From Pseudomonadota bacterium (GTDB lineage: Bacteria; Myxococcota_A; UBA796; CAJQPC01), in assembly GCA_024228935.1 (NCBI GenBank), contig JAAESX010000148.1:1-64000 (forward strand): 64,000 nt of DNA, read 5' to 3'. The position numbers and the translations under genes were made by a program. Under the pieces are notes generated by a model. That model had not been told where the DNA came from and did no database searches. It was given only the letters and a program-made list of their open reading frames with translations. Below, piece after piece: positions 6,868-16,379 of the stretch; the stretch's first letter is position 1, and each line of letters opens with the position of its first letter.

Positions 6868-9521
6868 TTGCTCGCCCACCGCGCCAGCACCGGAAGGACG
6901 GTGACGCTGGTGACGAAGCACGTGGCGACGCCGATGACCACGAGCGTGGCCAGGCCCGCCAGGCCCCGGTGGTTGAGCAGGAACAGGATCGAGAAGCCGA
7001 GGCCCGTCGTGAGCGACGTGAACAGGATGGCCTTTCCGGTGGCTGCGACCGCTGCGGCGGGGTCCTCGCCTCCCTCGCCGAAGCGGTGGATGATGTGGAC
7101 CCCGTCGTCGATGCCGATGCCGAACACGAGCGGGAACGCCGCCAGCATCAGGACGCTGATGGGGATGCCCAGGGCGATGATGATGGCGACGGCGACCGTG
7201 GTCCCGAGCAACAGCGGCACGAGCGCCACCAGGACCTTCTTCGCGTCGCGCAGGTCGATGACCAGGATGACGACCAGACCCAGGAGCACCAACGAGGCCG
7301 TGAGCGGCAGCCGGTCCACGCCTCCGACGAGCAGGTCGTCGATGACGAGCAGCGTGCCGGTGGCCAGCGGATCGACCGACAACACCTCGTGCTTGAAGTC
7401 CTGCAGGAACTCGAACTCGACGCGGTAGTCCGTCGGGTAGATGTACGTCAGGAAGGCGTCGCCATCGACGTACCGCTCGGCCAGGAGCGGCGGCAGGTCC
7501 TCGACGCCGTAGCGCCAGCGGTTCGCGCCCGTGCTCAGGGCAGCGAGGCCCTCGCCCAGCCCCTCGAACAGTCGGACCTGGCGTGAGGACAGGCGCTCGG
7601 CGTCCAGGTCGGCTCGCGCGGCCTCGGCGGCCGTCTTGATGCGGCGCCCCTTGTCCGCCAGGTCCGGTCGCCCCGCCGCCGTGGACTCAGCCGTGATGCG
7701 GGCACCGACGGTACGGAACGCCGCCAGGTGCTCGTCGATCGCGGCCAGATCGACCTCGGATGCAGGCTCGAGCTCGACGTCCACGATGAGCGGGAGGAGA
7801 CGGCGGTTGCGGTCCAGCCGGGCGTCGACATCCTGAGGCACCAGGTCGAAGGCCCCCTCGACGCGGGCGACGGTCGGCAGCGCCCGGAACTCCTCGGCGC
7901 GCTCTCGAGCCTCCTCGAGCGAGCCGCTGACGGACAGCACCGCCTCGGGCGAGGCCCCCAGCGCGTCGCTCACCAGGTGGTTGGCCCGCATGGCCGGCAT
8001 GTCCTGGGTGATGATCTTCTCGAGGTCGGTCTCGAGCTCGTACCGGGGGAGCTGGCTGATGCTGGCCACGAGCACGAGCGCGGCGACCAGGAGTACGCGG
8101 CCTGGGTTGGCGAGGCACGCGCGGACGAGCGCCGTGAGCGGCTTCAGCTCCATGCGCACCCGGTCGGCGCGGGTGGCCCAGCCGTCGGCGATGCGGATGG
8201 CGGCGGGCAGGACGCCGACCATGATGAAGAGCGCGCAGCCCAGTCCCATCGCGGCGGTGATGCCCAGGTGGGTCGCCGCCTTGAAGTCCGAGACGACCAT
8301 CAGCGCAAAGGCCGTCATGCTCGTGAGCGCACCCACCACGACGCCGCGACCGGTGTGCTCGAGCGCCCGACACATGGCGAGCTCGCCGGGGTGCCCCGAG
8401 GCCCGCTCGTCGTTGAACCGCACGACGACATGCACGGCGTAGTCCACGCCGAGACCGAACAGCATGATCCCGAAGGCCGCGCTGGTGAGCGTCGCCACGC
8501 CCAGCACGAGCTTCACGAGCGCGAACGTCCACGCGACGGACATCAAGAGCCCGCAACCGACCAGGAGCGGCGTGGTCCAGCGGCGGTCCAGCAGCATCAG
8601 CGCGCCGAGCACCATCACGAGCGACAGCGTGGACAGCGGCATGACCTTGCCGAGCACGTTCTGCTGGTCCTGGTAGGCGCCGGGGATGAGCCCCGAGAAC
8701 TCCATCCAGATGTCCGGATGGGCGGCTCGAATGGGACCGAGCGCCGCCTCGATTCCGGCGAAGTCGTCCATGCCGATGTCGACCGAGAGCGGCGTCAGCG
8801 AGGTGCGCGCGTCCACGAAGTACAGCGCGCCGTCGCTGGTGGCGAACCAGCCGTCGCGCAGCGGCATGGTCCCCTCGCCCTGCGTCGACATCGCGCTGGC
8901 GAGCTGCTCGTCGAGCGTCCGGGGCTCCACCGGGCCGAGCCCTTCGAGCAGCGTGGCGACGCCGTCCAGGGCCGCGCCGGCGTCGGGGCCCGCCGATCGC
9001 GCCGAGAACGAGGCGGCGACCTCGGCGCGGAGAGCCCCCAGCCCGGACGCGAGCGACGCCTCCTCGTCGATCGCGACCAGCACCGGCCGCAACGACTCGA
9101 GGGTCGAGTGGATCTCGGCGAACTGCTCGTCGTCCGCGAGCATCAGCCCGTTCTCGAGGACCAGGTCCGGATCCACCCGGGCCGTCGCGTCGACCACGCC
9201 CGGCGTCTCGTTCAGGACACGCGCCGCCTCGGCCGCGACCTCGCGTCGCTCGTCCTCGGTACCGCCCTCGATGACCAGCAGCAGACCCGAGGCCGCGCCG
9301 AAGCGCTCGCTGTACTCGACGAGCCGCTCGGCCGCGGGGTTGTCGTCGTCGAGGATGCCCATGAAGGTGGCATCGATGCGCAGGTCGTGGATCCAGCCGA
9401 CCGCCAGGACGGTGACCGCGAGCGCGAGCCCCAGGACCGTGCGCGGACGATTCCACGCCGTGCCGGCGAGCTTGACCAGGAGTGCTGCGAGGGGGCCGCC
9501 GTCCACGGCCTCGAGTATCAC
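6864..9521 (-). CDS. MMPL/RND-family transporter with two membrane domains
   Basis: 885 residues from GTG 9521, which overlaps the upstream stop (GTGA). The layout is a single N-terminal TM near residues 12-30, a large periplasmic loop to about 285, a cluster of TM helices (about 290-460), a second periplasmic loop, and a second TM cluster (about 730-885). This is the tandem SSD-type layout of MMPL and HpnN-like lipid exporters. GLGVDYAVHVVVRF and GIGIDDGVHIIHRFGE are the paired TM4 Asp motifs used for proton coupling. Lipid or hydrophobe export across the inner membrane is the family expectation. It is coupled to an outer-membrane protein and a molybdenum-hydroxylase-like protein. The minus frame stays open far upstream (to 10736), but that part overlaps the next gene and is not coding. 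Confidence 0.88.
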   Translation of the reverse strand: MILEAVDGGPLAALLVKLAGTAWNRPRTVLGLALAVTVLAVGWIHDLRIDATFMGILDDDNPAAERLVEYSERFGAASGLLLVIEGGTEDERREVAAEAARVLNETPGVVDATARVDPDLVLENGLMLADDEQFAEIHSTLESLRPVLVAIDEEASLASGLGALRAEVAASFSARSAGPDAGAALDGVATLLEGLGPVEPRTLDEQLASAMSTQGEGTMPLRDGWFATSDGALYFVDARTSLTPLSVDIGMDDFAGIEAALGPIRAAHPDIWMEFSGLIPGAYQDQQNVLGKVMPLSTLSLVMVLGALMLLDRRWTTPLLVGCGLLMSVAWTFALVKLVLGVATLTSAAFGIMLFGLGVDYAVHVVVRFNDERASGHPGELAMCRALEHTGRGVVVGALTSMTAFALMVVSDFKAATHLGITAAMGLGCALFIMVGVLPAAIRIADGWATRADRVRMELKPLTALVRACLANPGRVLLVAALVLVASISQLPRYELETDLEKIITQDMPAMRANHLVSDALGASPEAVLSVSGSLEEARERAEEFRALPTVARVEGAFDLVPQDVDARLDRNRRLLPLIVDVELEPASEVDLAAIDEHLAAFRTVGARITAESTAAGRPDLADKGRRIKTAAEAARADLDAERLSSRQVRLFEGLGEGLAALSTGANRWRYGVEDLPPLLAERYVDGDAFLTYIYPTDYRVEFEFLQDFKHEVLSVDPLATGTLLVIDDLLVGGVDRLPLTASLVLLGLVVILVIDLRDAKKVLVALVPLLLGTTVAVAIIIALGIPISVLMLAAFPLVFGIGIDDGVHIIHRFGEGGEDPAAAVAATGKAILFTSLTTGLGFSILFLLNHRGLAGLATLVVIGVATCFVTSVTVLPVLARWASK

Positions 9522-10684
9522 CCGCCGTCGGTCTCCGACGCCTCGGGGGCCTGCGTGTCGGGGGCGTCCGAGCCGTTCTTGCGGGCGTCCTTCCGGTTGT
9601 GGCGCCAGGTCCGTCGCTGGACGCGCTCGTCGCGTTTGGTCCGGCCACCGAAGCGGTAGCTGACCTCGAACGAGTTCAGGAGCCCCATGAACCGCATCGT
9701 CGAGTACCCAGCGCCCAGGCGGATCGAGAGCCGCTTCAGGTCCATCTGGTAGGCGCCGCTGACCATGAAGGCGTTGACCGGGTTCTGGAGCCCGTCCTCC
9801 TGGGCTGCCAGCGCGTCGAGCCCACGCAGCGGGATCGGCGAGTCGTTCGAGGTCGTCTCCTTCCAGACGACGCCCGCCCCCTGGACGATGATGCTGTCGC
9901 GCCGGTTGAAGCGCAGATCGACCGCCAGCCGGGTGCTCACCGCGGCCCCGGAGATGTCGAGGTCGACGACGCCGAGCTTCGTCAGGTCCTCGTCGCTCAC
10001 CATCAGCGCCGGGCTGATGGCGGTGGGATCGGGCAGGCCCTCGACGCCGACCATCCAGTACTCGCTGCCCAGGTGCACCCCGATCTTCTCGGTGGCGATG
10101 ACGGACAGCGTGCCGCCGACGCTCGTGTAGGTGAGGCCGAAGTCGGGCTGGCGAACCATGTACCGGCTGCCCTCGATCGCCAGGTCCACCGGGCCCAGAC
10201 GGAGCGGGTTCACCTTGGCGTTGGCGTTCCAGAGACCGATGACGTCCAGGGGCACGCTGGTGCCGATCTGGGTGCGGGGGAGCAGACCGATCTGCACCTG
10301 CGAGATGCCGAACTTCACCTCGGCCCAGTCGAGCGTGTATGCGGTAAATTCCGTGTGAGCGCGGGGGTTTGGAGGCAACTCCTTGAGACGTGGCTTGAGC
10401 CACTTGAGCTGGCCCTTGGAGAGCTCGGGGACCTCCATCGCCTCGGCCGCGACGTCTTCGGGCAGCGCCGGCGCCGAGAAGTCCGCGTCGTCGACGGACT
10501 GGGCCTGGGAGAAGTCGACAGGCTCCGGCTCCGGCTCCGGATTCGGCTCGGGCTCTGGCTCCGGTTCGGGCTCCGACTCGGCTGGGGCCTCCGTGTCGGG
10601 CTCCCCGTCGTCCGTCAGCTGGGTTCCACCCCAGGCGACCGTGTCTTCCGCGAAACCCAGACCTGCCAGAAGCAACCAACCCAT
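9518..10684 (-). CDS. Outer-membrane beta-barrel-like protein with Pro/Glu linker
   Basis: 388 residues. A very short uncharged signal (MGWLLLAGLGFAED), then an acidic stretch with (EP)n repeats around residues 38-56, then about 240 residues of alternating polar/hydrophobic strands (TEFTAYTLDWAEVKFG, QVQIGLLPRTQIGTS) typical of a beta-barrel. It ends with a basic tail (RTKRDERVQRRTWRHNRK) and an acidic end. No family recognised. It lies 2 bp after the molybdenum protein and overlaps the MMPL transporter, so it may form the outer-membrane part of an export path (inference). Confidence 0.6.
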   Translation of the reverse strand: MGWLLLAGLGFAEDTVAWGGTQLTDDGEPDTEAPAESEPEPEPEPEPNPEPEPEPVDFSQAQSVDDADFSAPALPEDVAAEAMEVPELSKGQLKWLKPRLKELPPNPRAHTEFTAYTLDWAEVKFGISQVQIGLLPRTQIGTSVPLDVIGLWNANAKVNPLRLGPVDLAIEGSRYMVRQPDFGLTYTSVGGTLSVIATEKIGVHLGSEYWMVGVEGLPDPTAISPALMVSDEDLTKLGVVDLDISGAAVSTRLAVDLRFNRRDSIIVQGAGVVWKETTSNDSPIPLRGLDALAAQEDGLQNPVNAFMVSGAYQMDLKRLSIRLGAGYSTMRFMGLLNSFEVSYRFGGRTKRDERVQRRTWRHNRKDARKNGSDAPDTQAPEASETDGG

Positions 10685-10686
10685 GC

Positions 10687-12867
10687 CTACCTCCTCGGAC
10701 GCCGCACTCCCACGCTGTAGGCCGCCTCGCTGTCACGCATCGGCCAGCTCGCCCGAGAGACGCCCTCGAACCGCTCGACCGCCGCTGCGACCGCCGCGGG
10801 GACCGCCATCAGGATGGCTGTCCCTCCTTCGCGCCAGGTCCCCGTCGGGATCACCTCGAGGCTCACCGGCGGCATGTCCCGCGCCTTCAGCAGGCCCAGG
10901 TTCCGCAGCCGCGTGTCGCCGAAGCCATCGGCCGTCGCGACCTGCTCGGTCAGCGCGGCACCCAGCCCCGCCGCCACGCACGCCTCGAGCTCGGCCGCAC
11001 GACTCTCCGGGCCCTCGGCCAGGACGCGAACCGAAGCCACGGCGCCGTCGGCGTCCAGCTGCACGACCGCCACGGCCGCCCCGGTCCCCTCGCCGATCTC
11101 CGCTCCCGGTTCGTTGGCGAGCGCGCGTCGCGCCAGCTCCGGCTCGGTGGCGAGGCACGGGGGGGCGTCGCTCGAGAACCGCACCTCACGGGCGCCCGAG
11201 GCCGCGAGCAGCTCGTCGGTCCAGCTCGCGAGCTCGCCGCGATCCACCAACAGGACGCCGTCCTCGAGCTCGAGATCCGCCGGAACCGGGCTGACCCGGC
11301 GCTCCATCGCGACGGTGACGACCGCACCGTCCGGCACCTCGCCCAGCCGGTCGAGCAGGTCGGCGACCGAGGTCGCGTCGTCGCTCAGGTTCTTGCGTCG
11401 CAGGCTGAGCGGGTCCGTCCCAAGCTCGCGCGCGAGCCGGTCGAGCGCCAGCTCGAGCGCAGCGGTCACCTGGACGGCGCCCTCACCTCGCAGGTCTCCG
11501 GCCGGGGGGTTGTTCGTCTCGAACGCACGCGAGCTCACCGACCGGTTCGGGATCCGGTACGGGCCCGAGGCGTGGGCGAGCGCGCGGTAGGCGAACGCCT
11601 CGGAGTCCGACGACGAGCCGGCGTCCGCTTCGACCTCGACGACCAGGTGGGTGAGCGTCCCGTCCCGGTCCGCGCCGAGCATCAGCTCGATGGTCGTCGC
11701 ATGCCGACGGCCGTGCCAGGCCATCCCCTCGGTCAGCTCGAGGCAGAGCTTCACCGGCTGCCACAGCCGAACAGCGGCGGCCGCGGCGATCGGCCCCACC
11801 AGCGGCTCCGCCCGTCCACCCAGCAGAGGCGGGCGCCCGACCAGCTCGGTGTGCACGTGCTCGGGGATCAGCTCGGTCGCGACCGCAGCGCCGATGCGCT
11901 CCATGCCGGCGCAGGAGCCGTTCGTCTTCAGCGTGATGCCGAGCTCGCCCGGGATCGCGACGGCGCCCTCGGGCTCGACGCAGCCGGCGTCCAGAGCGGG
12001 CAGCGACAGCGAGACCTCGACCCGCACGGCCGGCTCGGTCGAGGGGTTTCCGTCCTCGTCCAGCGCCGAACCCACGACCACGCGGGACCTCGCCGCATCC
12101 AGCTTGGGCGTCTTCTCCTTCGCATCGATCTCGACCAGCGCCGCGGCCTTCCGAGCCACATGGCGTGACGTCGCGACCACCAGCGCGATCGGCTGGCCCA
12201 CGTGCTCGACGTCCCGCACCAGCAACGTCTGGCCATCCGTGCCGACGCCCAGCTCGGGGCCGAAGACCTCGACCACGCCGTCGACCTCGCGAGCCGCCGT
12301 GGCATCGAGCCTCACCCGCCCGCGCACGATCGGACTGACGACCAGCGCACCGTGGAGCATCCCCTCGACCTCGACGTCTCCGATGAACTCGACCTGCCCC
12401 AGCGCCATCGCCTCGGCGGCGGGATCCTCGACCCCATCCGCCGTCAGGGCCGCACGCACGGCGGACCAGCCGCTGCGACAGGCGTGCATGTTGAGGCCAC
12501 GCAGGATCTTGTCGTCCGACTCCCCCTCGAGCAGGCGGAGGTGAGCCAGGAGCCCCGGCGCCGAGTACCCGGTCCGCGCCGCTCCGGTGGCCGCGAAGGC
12601 CCGTGCCCAGCGGGTCCGCTCTTCGTTCGACCACCCGTCGAGGGTCTGGACCTCCTTCCCTGACAGGCTCTTGAACGGGAGCGTGCAGGTCAGGCGGAAC
12701 TTGCCGTTGATCGACGCCGCGCACGATCCGCAGATCCCCTGCGGCGAGCATCCCGGCTTGAGTGATCGGATTCCCAGCTCCTCGCGGAGCACGTCCACGG
12801 CGGGTCGCTTGGGTTCGGCGGTGAGGGTGACGGGAGCCCCGTCGAGCGTGAAGGAAAGCGTCAGCAC
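10687..12867 (-). CDS. Fused molybdenum hydroxylase-like protein with a degenerate second [2Fe-2S] site
   Basis: 726 residues from GTG 12867. Residues 1-75 are a plant-type ferredoxin domain with Cys40, 46, 49 and 61 (C-x5-C-x2-C-x11-C). Residues 98-137 should bind the second cluster (CGxC...CRCxG), but read RTGYSAPG and HACRSGW, so three of four ligands are gone. The remainder resembles the Mo-binding subunit of xanthine dehydrogenase-type enzymes, including GCVEPEGAVA and a C-terminal EGAVQVTAALELALDRLA segment, but is shorter than usual. No FAD domain. Redox activity is uncertain. First gene of the operon with an outer-membrane protein, MMPL transporter and phosphorylase. Divergent from the gene at 12902 with only 34 bp between starts. 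Confidence 0.75.
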   Translation of the reverse strand: MLTLSFTLDGAPVTLTAEPKRPAVDVLREELGIRSLKPGCSPQGICGSCAASINGKFRLTCTLPFKSLSGKEVQTLDGWSNEERTRWARAFAATGAARTGYSAPGLLAHLRLLEGESDDKILRGLNMHACRSGWSAVRAALTADGVEDPAAEAMALGQVEFIGDVEVEGMLHGALVVSPIVRGRVRLDATAAREVDGVVEVFGPELGVGTDGQTLLVRDVEHVGQPIALVVATSRHVARKAAALVEIDAKEKTPKLDAARSRVVVGSALDEDGNPSTEPAVRVEVSLSLPALDAGCVEPEGAVAIPGELGITLKTNGSCAGMERIGAAVATELIPEHVHTELVGRPPLLGGRAEPLVGPIAAAAAVRLWQPVKLCLELTEGMAWHGRRHATTIELMLGADRDGTLTHLVVEVEADAGSSSDSEAFAYRALAHASGPYRIPNRSVSSRAFETNNPPAGDLRGEGAVQVTAALELALDRLARELGTDPLSLRRKNLSDDATSVADLLDRLGEVPDGAVVTVAMERRVSPVPADLELEDGVLLVDRGELASWTDELLAASGAREVRFSSDAPPCLATEPELARRALANEPGAEIGEGTGAAVAVVQLDADGAVASVRVLAEGPESRAAELEACVAAGLGAALTEQVATADGFGDTRLRNLGLLKARDMPPVSLEVIPTGTWREGGTAILMAVPAAVAAAVERFEGVSRASWPMRDSEAAYSVGVRRPRR

Positions 12868-12901
12868 CGCGGGAGAGTAAAACAGGGGCGTGCGCGCTGC
12901 G

Positions 12902-14776
12902 ATGCCCCGACTCACCGGCCTCCCCCTGGCGGCCCTCACGTACGTGCTGCTGGCGCTCTGGACGCTGTACCCGGCGTGGCTCGACGGGGAGCACGTGCTG
13001 GTCGGCGACTGGCGCCATCCGGACATGCTCAGCAACCACTGGCTCTACGGCTGGATCGGCGAGCGCCTGCTGGCCGGCGAGAGCATCGTCCACAACACGC
13101 ACTACTACTTCCCCGTCGGCGACCATCCCTGGCTGGCCGGGAACGGCTCGGACGCGGTCTTCCACACCCCGTTCCACGCGCTGTTCGGGTGGCCGGGGTC
13201 GGTGACGGCCTGGCTCCTGGTCGTGCTCACCGCGAACGGGATCGCCGGCTGGTGTCTGTGCCGAGCAGCCGGCGCGAAGGACGCTGGAGCGCTGTTCGGC
13301 GGAGCCACGCTCGCCCTGTGCTCCTACGTCTGCCACGAGCTGGCCGGAGGTCGGTTCTCGCAGGTCCCACTGTGGGCCTTCGCCGGCTTCCTGGCGGCCT
13401 GGATCAAGCTGCTCGACACGCGGAAGTGGGGCTACGCCGCGCTGAGCGCCGTGCTGTATGGCTGCACCGCATTCCTGTACTGGTACTACGGGCTCTGGGC
13501 TGCCGCGGTGGGCGCCGCGCTGGTCGTCTTCCGAGGCCGCGACGCGCTCAAGGCCTGGCCTCAGCTCGTCGGGTTCGGCGTCGGCGCGCTCTTGCTCGTC
13601 GTCCCTCCCCTGGCGCTGTTCCTCAAGCACTGGGGCGACATCCCAGGCACCGCGGACGAGGTCTTTCCCCACCCCCTGGCCCTGACCAGCGGGCTGCCGG
13701 CGTCGTTCCTGGTCTGGGGAAGCGGAGCCGAGCGCGGCGACGTGGTGCTCTCGCTCGTCGCCGTGGTCCTGGCTGGCATCGGCATCTGGCGGGCCCGCCC
13801 GTTCGGCTGGCTCGAGCGCGGGCTGCTGGCGTGCGGCGGGCTGTTCCTGGTCCTCGCTCTGGGTCCCGAGCTCCTGATGCCCGACGGGACGCCGACCGGC
13901 GTGCCTGGGCCGTACGTGCTGTTCTACGGCGGCGTCGACGTCCTGCAGCGCTACTGGTGGCCCTACCGCCACATCGTCATCGTGATGTTCGCGGTCGCCG
14001 TCTTCGCCGCCCGAGCGCTCCCCGACCGCTGGCAGCTCGGGGTCGCCCTGGTGGTGCTCCTGCCGCTCGACCTCTCACTTCGCGATGGGAAGTCGAGCGC
14101 CCCGAGCGCATGGTGGGACCCGCCCGAGGCCTACCTCGCGCTCGCCGAGATGCCCGGCGAGGCCATCATCGAGCTGCCTATCGCGCCGACGGTCGTGAGC
14201 ACGCAGCAGACGCTCATCTACCAACGCGTCCACGACAAGCGCCTGGTGAACGGCCACGCCATGTGGGTCGACCGGGTCCGCCCCGACGCCTGGGACGAGT
14301 GGGTCGGCCAGAACACCTTCCTGTCGGTCCTGCAGCAGTACGAGCAGGGCCAGCTCATGAAGGCGCCGTTCGCGTTCCGACCCGAGCACGTCGTGGCGCT
14401 GCGCCAGTCGGGGGTCCGCTACCTGGTGGTGAACGCGGAGTACTTCCCCCGCGCGCTCTACGGGCTGGTCGAGCGCTACCCCTCGATCTTCGATCCGCTC
14501 TTCGGCGAGCCCGTGTACACGTTCCGCGACCACCTCTTCGTGTGGGATCTCGAGAACTACACGCACGTCGGGTTCATCGAGGAGGTGCCCGAGTTCGGGC
14601 TGCCCGAGGACTACCGGGACAGCGACGGCTCCGCGATGCTGGACGTCGGTCATGGACGCGCTCTCGGCCTGCGTGGGCTCGCGCGCCTGTTCCCGCCGAC
14701 CATCCCACCGAAGCCCATCGGCGAGGTCGGCGAGGATCTGGGCAGCGCTGGTGGAGATGACCGCCGTGGCCCGTGA
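12902..14776 (+). CDS. GT-C-like multispanning membrane protein
   Basis: 624 residues from ATG 12902 (a GTG 12 bp upstream is also in frame). About ten TM segments in the first 400 residues, with the first external loop carrying DWRHPDMLSNHWLYGW. The soluble C-terminal domain includes GEAIIELPIAPTVVSTQQ and YLVVNAEYFPRALYG. This layout matches uncharacterised GT-C-type proteins that act on polyprenyl-linked sugars on the outer face of the inner membrane. Its 3' end overlaps the next paralogue by 20 bp, so the two are cotranscribed. Substrate unknown. Confidence 0.72.
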   Translation: MPRLTGLPLAALTYVLLALWTLYPAWLDGEHVLVGDWRHPDMLSNHWLYGWIGERLLAGESIVHNTHYYFPVGDHPWLAGNGSDAVFHTPFHALFGWPGSVTAWLLVVLTANGIAGWCLCRAAGAKDAGALFGGATLALCSYVCHELAGGRFSQVPLWAFAGFLAAWIKLLDTRKWGYAALSAVLYGCTAFLYWYYGLWAAAVGAALVVFRGRDALKAWPQLVGFGVGALLLVVPPLALFLKHWGDIPGTADEVFPHPLALTSGLPASFLVWGSGAERGDVVLSLVAVVLAGIGIWRARPFGWLERGLLACGGLFLVLALGPELLMPDGTPTGVPGPYVLFYGGVDVLQRYWWPYRHIVIVMFAVAVFAARALPDRWQLGVALVVLLPLDLSLRDGKSSAPSAWWDPPEAYLALAEMPGEAIIELPIAPTVVSTQQTLIYQRVHDKRLVNGHAMWVDRVRPDAWDEWVGQNTFLSVLQQYEQGQLMKAPFAFRPEHVVALRQSGVRYLVVNAEYFPRALYGLVERYPSIFDPLFGEPVYTFRDHLFVWDLENYTHVGFIEEVPEFGLPEDYRDSDGSAMLDVGHGRALGLRGLARLFPPTIPPKPIGEVGEDLGSAGGDDRRGP

Positions 14777-16379
14777 CCTGGCTCCGCTGTTGGCGGTGCT
14801 GGCGGTGGCGTTGTTCGTCGTCTGGCCTGGACCGTTCGGCGACGAGCTGATCGGCCACCCCACCGGGGACCTGGCCGACCACGTCTGGGGCACCTGGTGG
14901 TTCGGCAGCTCGCTCCTGAGCGGCGAGCTCCCTCTGCGGACCGCGGTCACCCACCTTCCCGACGGGGGCGCGCTCTGGCACCCGGATCCCATCGGCGCCC
15001 TGCTCGCGCTCCCGTTCCTGGCGTTCGGCCCCACCGTGGCCTGGAACACGATGCTGACGCTCCAGCTGCTCGTCACCGGCGTCCTCGCCTATGGCATGGG
15101 TCGGGACGTCTCGGGCGAGCCCCTGGGCGGCGTGGCAGCCGGCATCACCGTGGTGGCCTCGCCGTTCCTCATCGGGCTCCTGCACAGCGGCCTCTCCGAG
15201 TACGTCGGGCTGGCTGCGCCCGTCGCGTTCACCTGGCTCCTCATCCGTGTCTTCCGCGGTCAGAGCCCCGCGTGGCTCGCCGGCGTCGCGCTCGGCGTCT
15301 GTGGCTGGCAGGCGCTGTACTACCCGGTGTTCGGGGCGCTGCTGGCGCTCTCGATGACGCTCGGACACCGGTCCCGTCTCCCCCAGGTCGCCACGATGCT
15401 GGGCGTCGCCGCCCTGATGACCGCGCCCGTCGCCCTCATCGCCTGGAGCACGCTGACCGACCCTGCTCCCGCCTTCACCGCTGCCCAGGCGCCGGGCTGG
15501 GAGCTGCACCGCCTGCCCGCCACCGACCTGATGAGCTGGCTCCGCCCGGGCGACTGGTACCACCCGGACACACCCGCGTTCGGCAACCCCGGCATCCTGC
15601 ACGTCAACTACGTCGGCTGGGTCGTGCTCGCGCTCACCGGCGTCGCACTCTTCCGGCGGCGGGGCCTGGCTCGCGAGTTCCCCGGCACCGGCCTGTTCGC
15701 GCTGTTCGCCCTGGGCCCGGCGCTGTCCTGGAACCGGACGCCGCTGCACCTCGGCCCCATCCCGCTCGTGCTGCCGTTCGCCGTCCTGTACTGGACGCCG
15801 CTGGACTTCGTGCACCACCCGTACCGCATCGCCGCGTTCGTGATGCCACTCGCAGCGGTCTTCGCGGCCATCGGGACGGTGGCCCTGCCCAAGGTCCTCG
15901 GCGTCCTGGCGCCCGGTGTGTTGCTCGCCGAGTTCCTGCTCATCTCGCCGGCACCGTGGCCCGTCGCGACCACAGCTGTCGCGGTCTCGCCCCAGGTGCT
16001 GGCGCTCGAGCCCGGGGCCATCCTGGACTGGCCGCCGGACGCGACCGACGCGAACCGACGCTACCTGCTCGCCCAGACTGCGCACCAGCAACCGGTGCCG
16101 TACGGGATCAACACGTTCCTTCCTGCGAAGGTGCGCGCCGTTCCGGTCGTCGACGAGGCCCTGGCCACCATCGACGTCACCGCCGCGGCGCGGAACCGAG
16201 ACGTCCCGGGCTTCGTCGTCGAGGTCGACGTCGAACCGTCGAGCTCACTCGCCGAGCTGGGATTCAGCTGGCTCGTCCTGCACCCGAGCGAGGAGACCGG
16301 GCCCGCCGAGGCCGTGTTCCGGCGACGCCTGGGCCCGCCTCAGGTGGACGAGGACGTCATCATCTGGCGCCTGAGGTAG
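14757..16379 (+). CDS. GT-C-like multispanning membrane protein
   Basis: 540 residues from ATG 14757; a GTG at 14766 is better spaced from the GGTGGAG ribosome-binding site and may be the true start. Ten or so TM helices; first loop motif GHPTGDLADHVWGTWW. Two clear paralogous features link it to the gene before it: the D...H.W..WW loop and the C-terminal soluble part ending in a short beta-rich domain. Its 3' end overlaps the convergent gene by 40 bp. No function beyond a GT-C-like fold can be assigned. Confidence 0.72.
   Translation: MTAVARDLAPLLAVLAVALFVVWPGPFGDELIGHPTGDLADHVWGTWWFGSSLLSGELPLRTAVTHLPDGGALWHPDPIGALLALPFLAFGPTVAWNTMLTLQLLVTGVLAYGMGRDVSGEPLGGVAAGITVVASPFLIGLLHSGLSEYVGLAAPVAFTWLLIRVFRGQSPAWLAGVALGVCGWQALYYPVFGALLALSMTLGHRSRLPQVATMLGVAALMTAPVALIAWSTLTDPAPAFTAAQAPGWELHRLPATDLMSWLRPGDWYHPDTPAFGNPGILHVNYVGWVVLALTGVALFRRRGLAREFPGTGLFALFALGPALSWNRTPLHLGPIPLVLPFAVLYWTPLDFVHHPYRIAAFVMPLAAVFAAIGTVALPKVLGVLAPGVLLAEFLLISPAPWPVATTAVAVSPQVLALEPGAILDWPPDATDANRRYLLAQTAHQQPVPYGINTFLPAKVRAVPVVDEALATIDVTAAARNRDVPGFVVEVDVEPSSSLAELGFSWLVLHPSEETGPAEAVFRRRLGPPQVDEDVIIWRLR

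Noticed and set aside
6241..9521. Hopanoid transporter/phosphorylase pair (HpnN/HpnG)
   Set aside because: Similarity in fold and order only; no squalene-hopene cyclase or other hpn gene is present, and the operon's other members do not belong to hopanoid loci.
9522..10736. N-terminal extension of the MMPL transporter frame to 10736
   Set aside because: The extension overlaps the outer-membrane protein gene and reads as Gly/Arg-rich nonsense; the GTG at 9521 gives the normal family N-terminus.
11483..13972. 829-codon minus-strand frame over the molybdenum gene and the GT-C gene
   Set aside because: Spans two well-supported divergent genes in another frame and has no family features.
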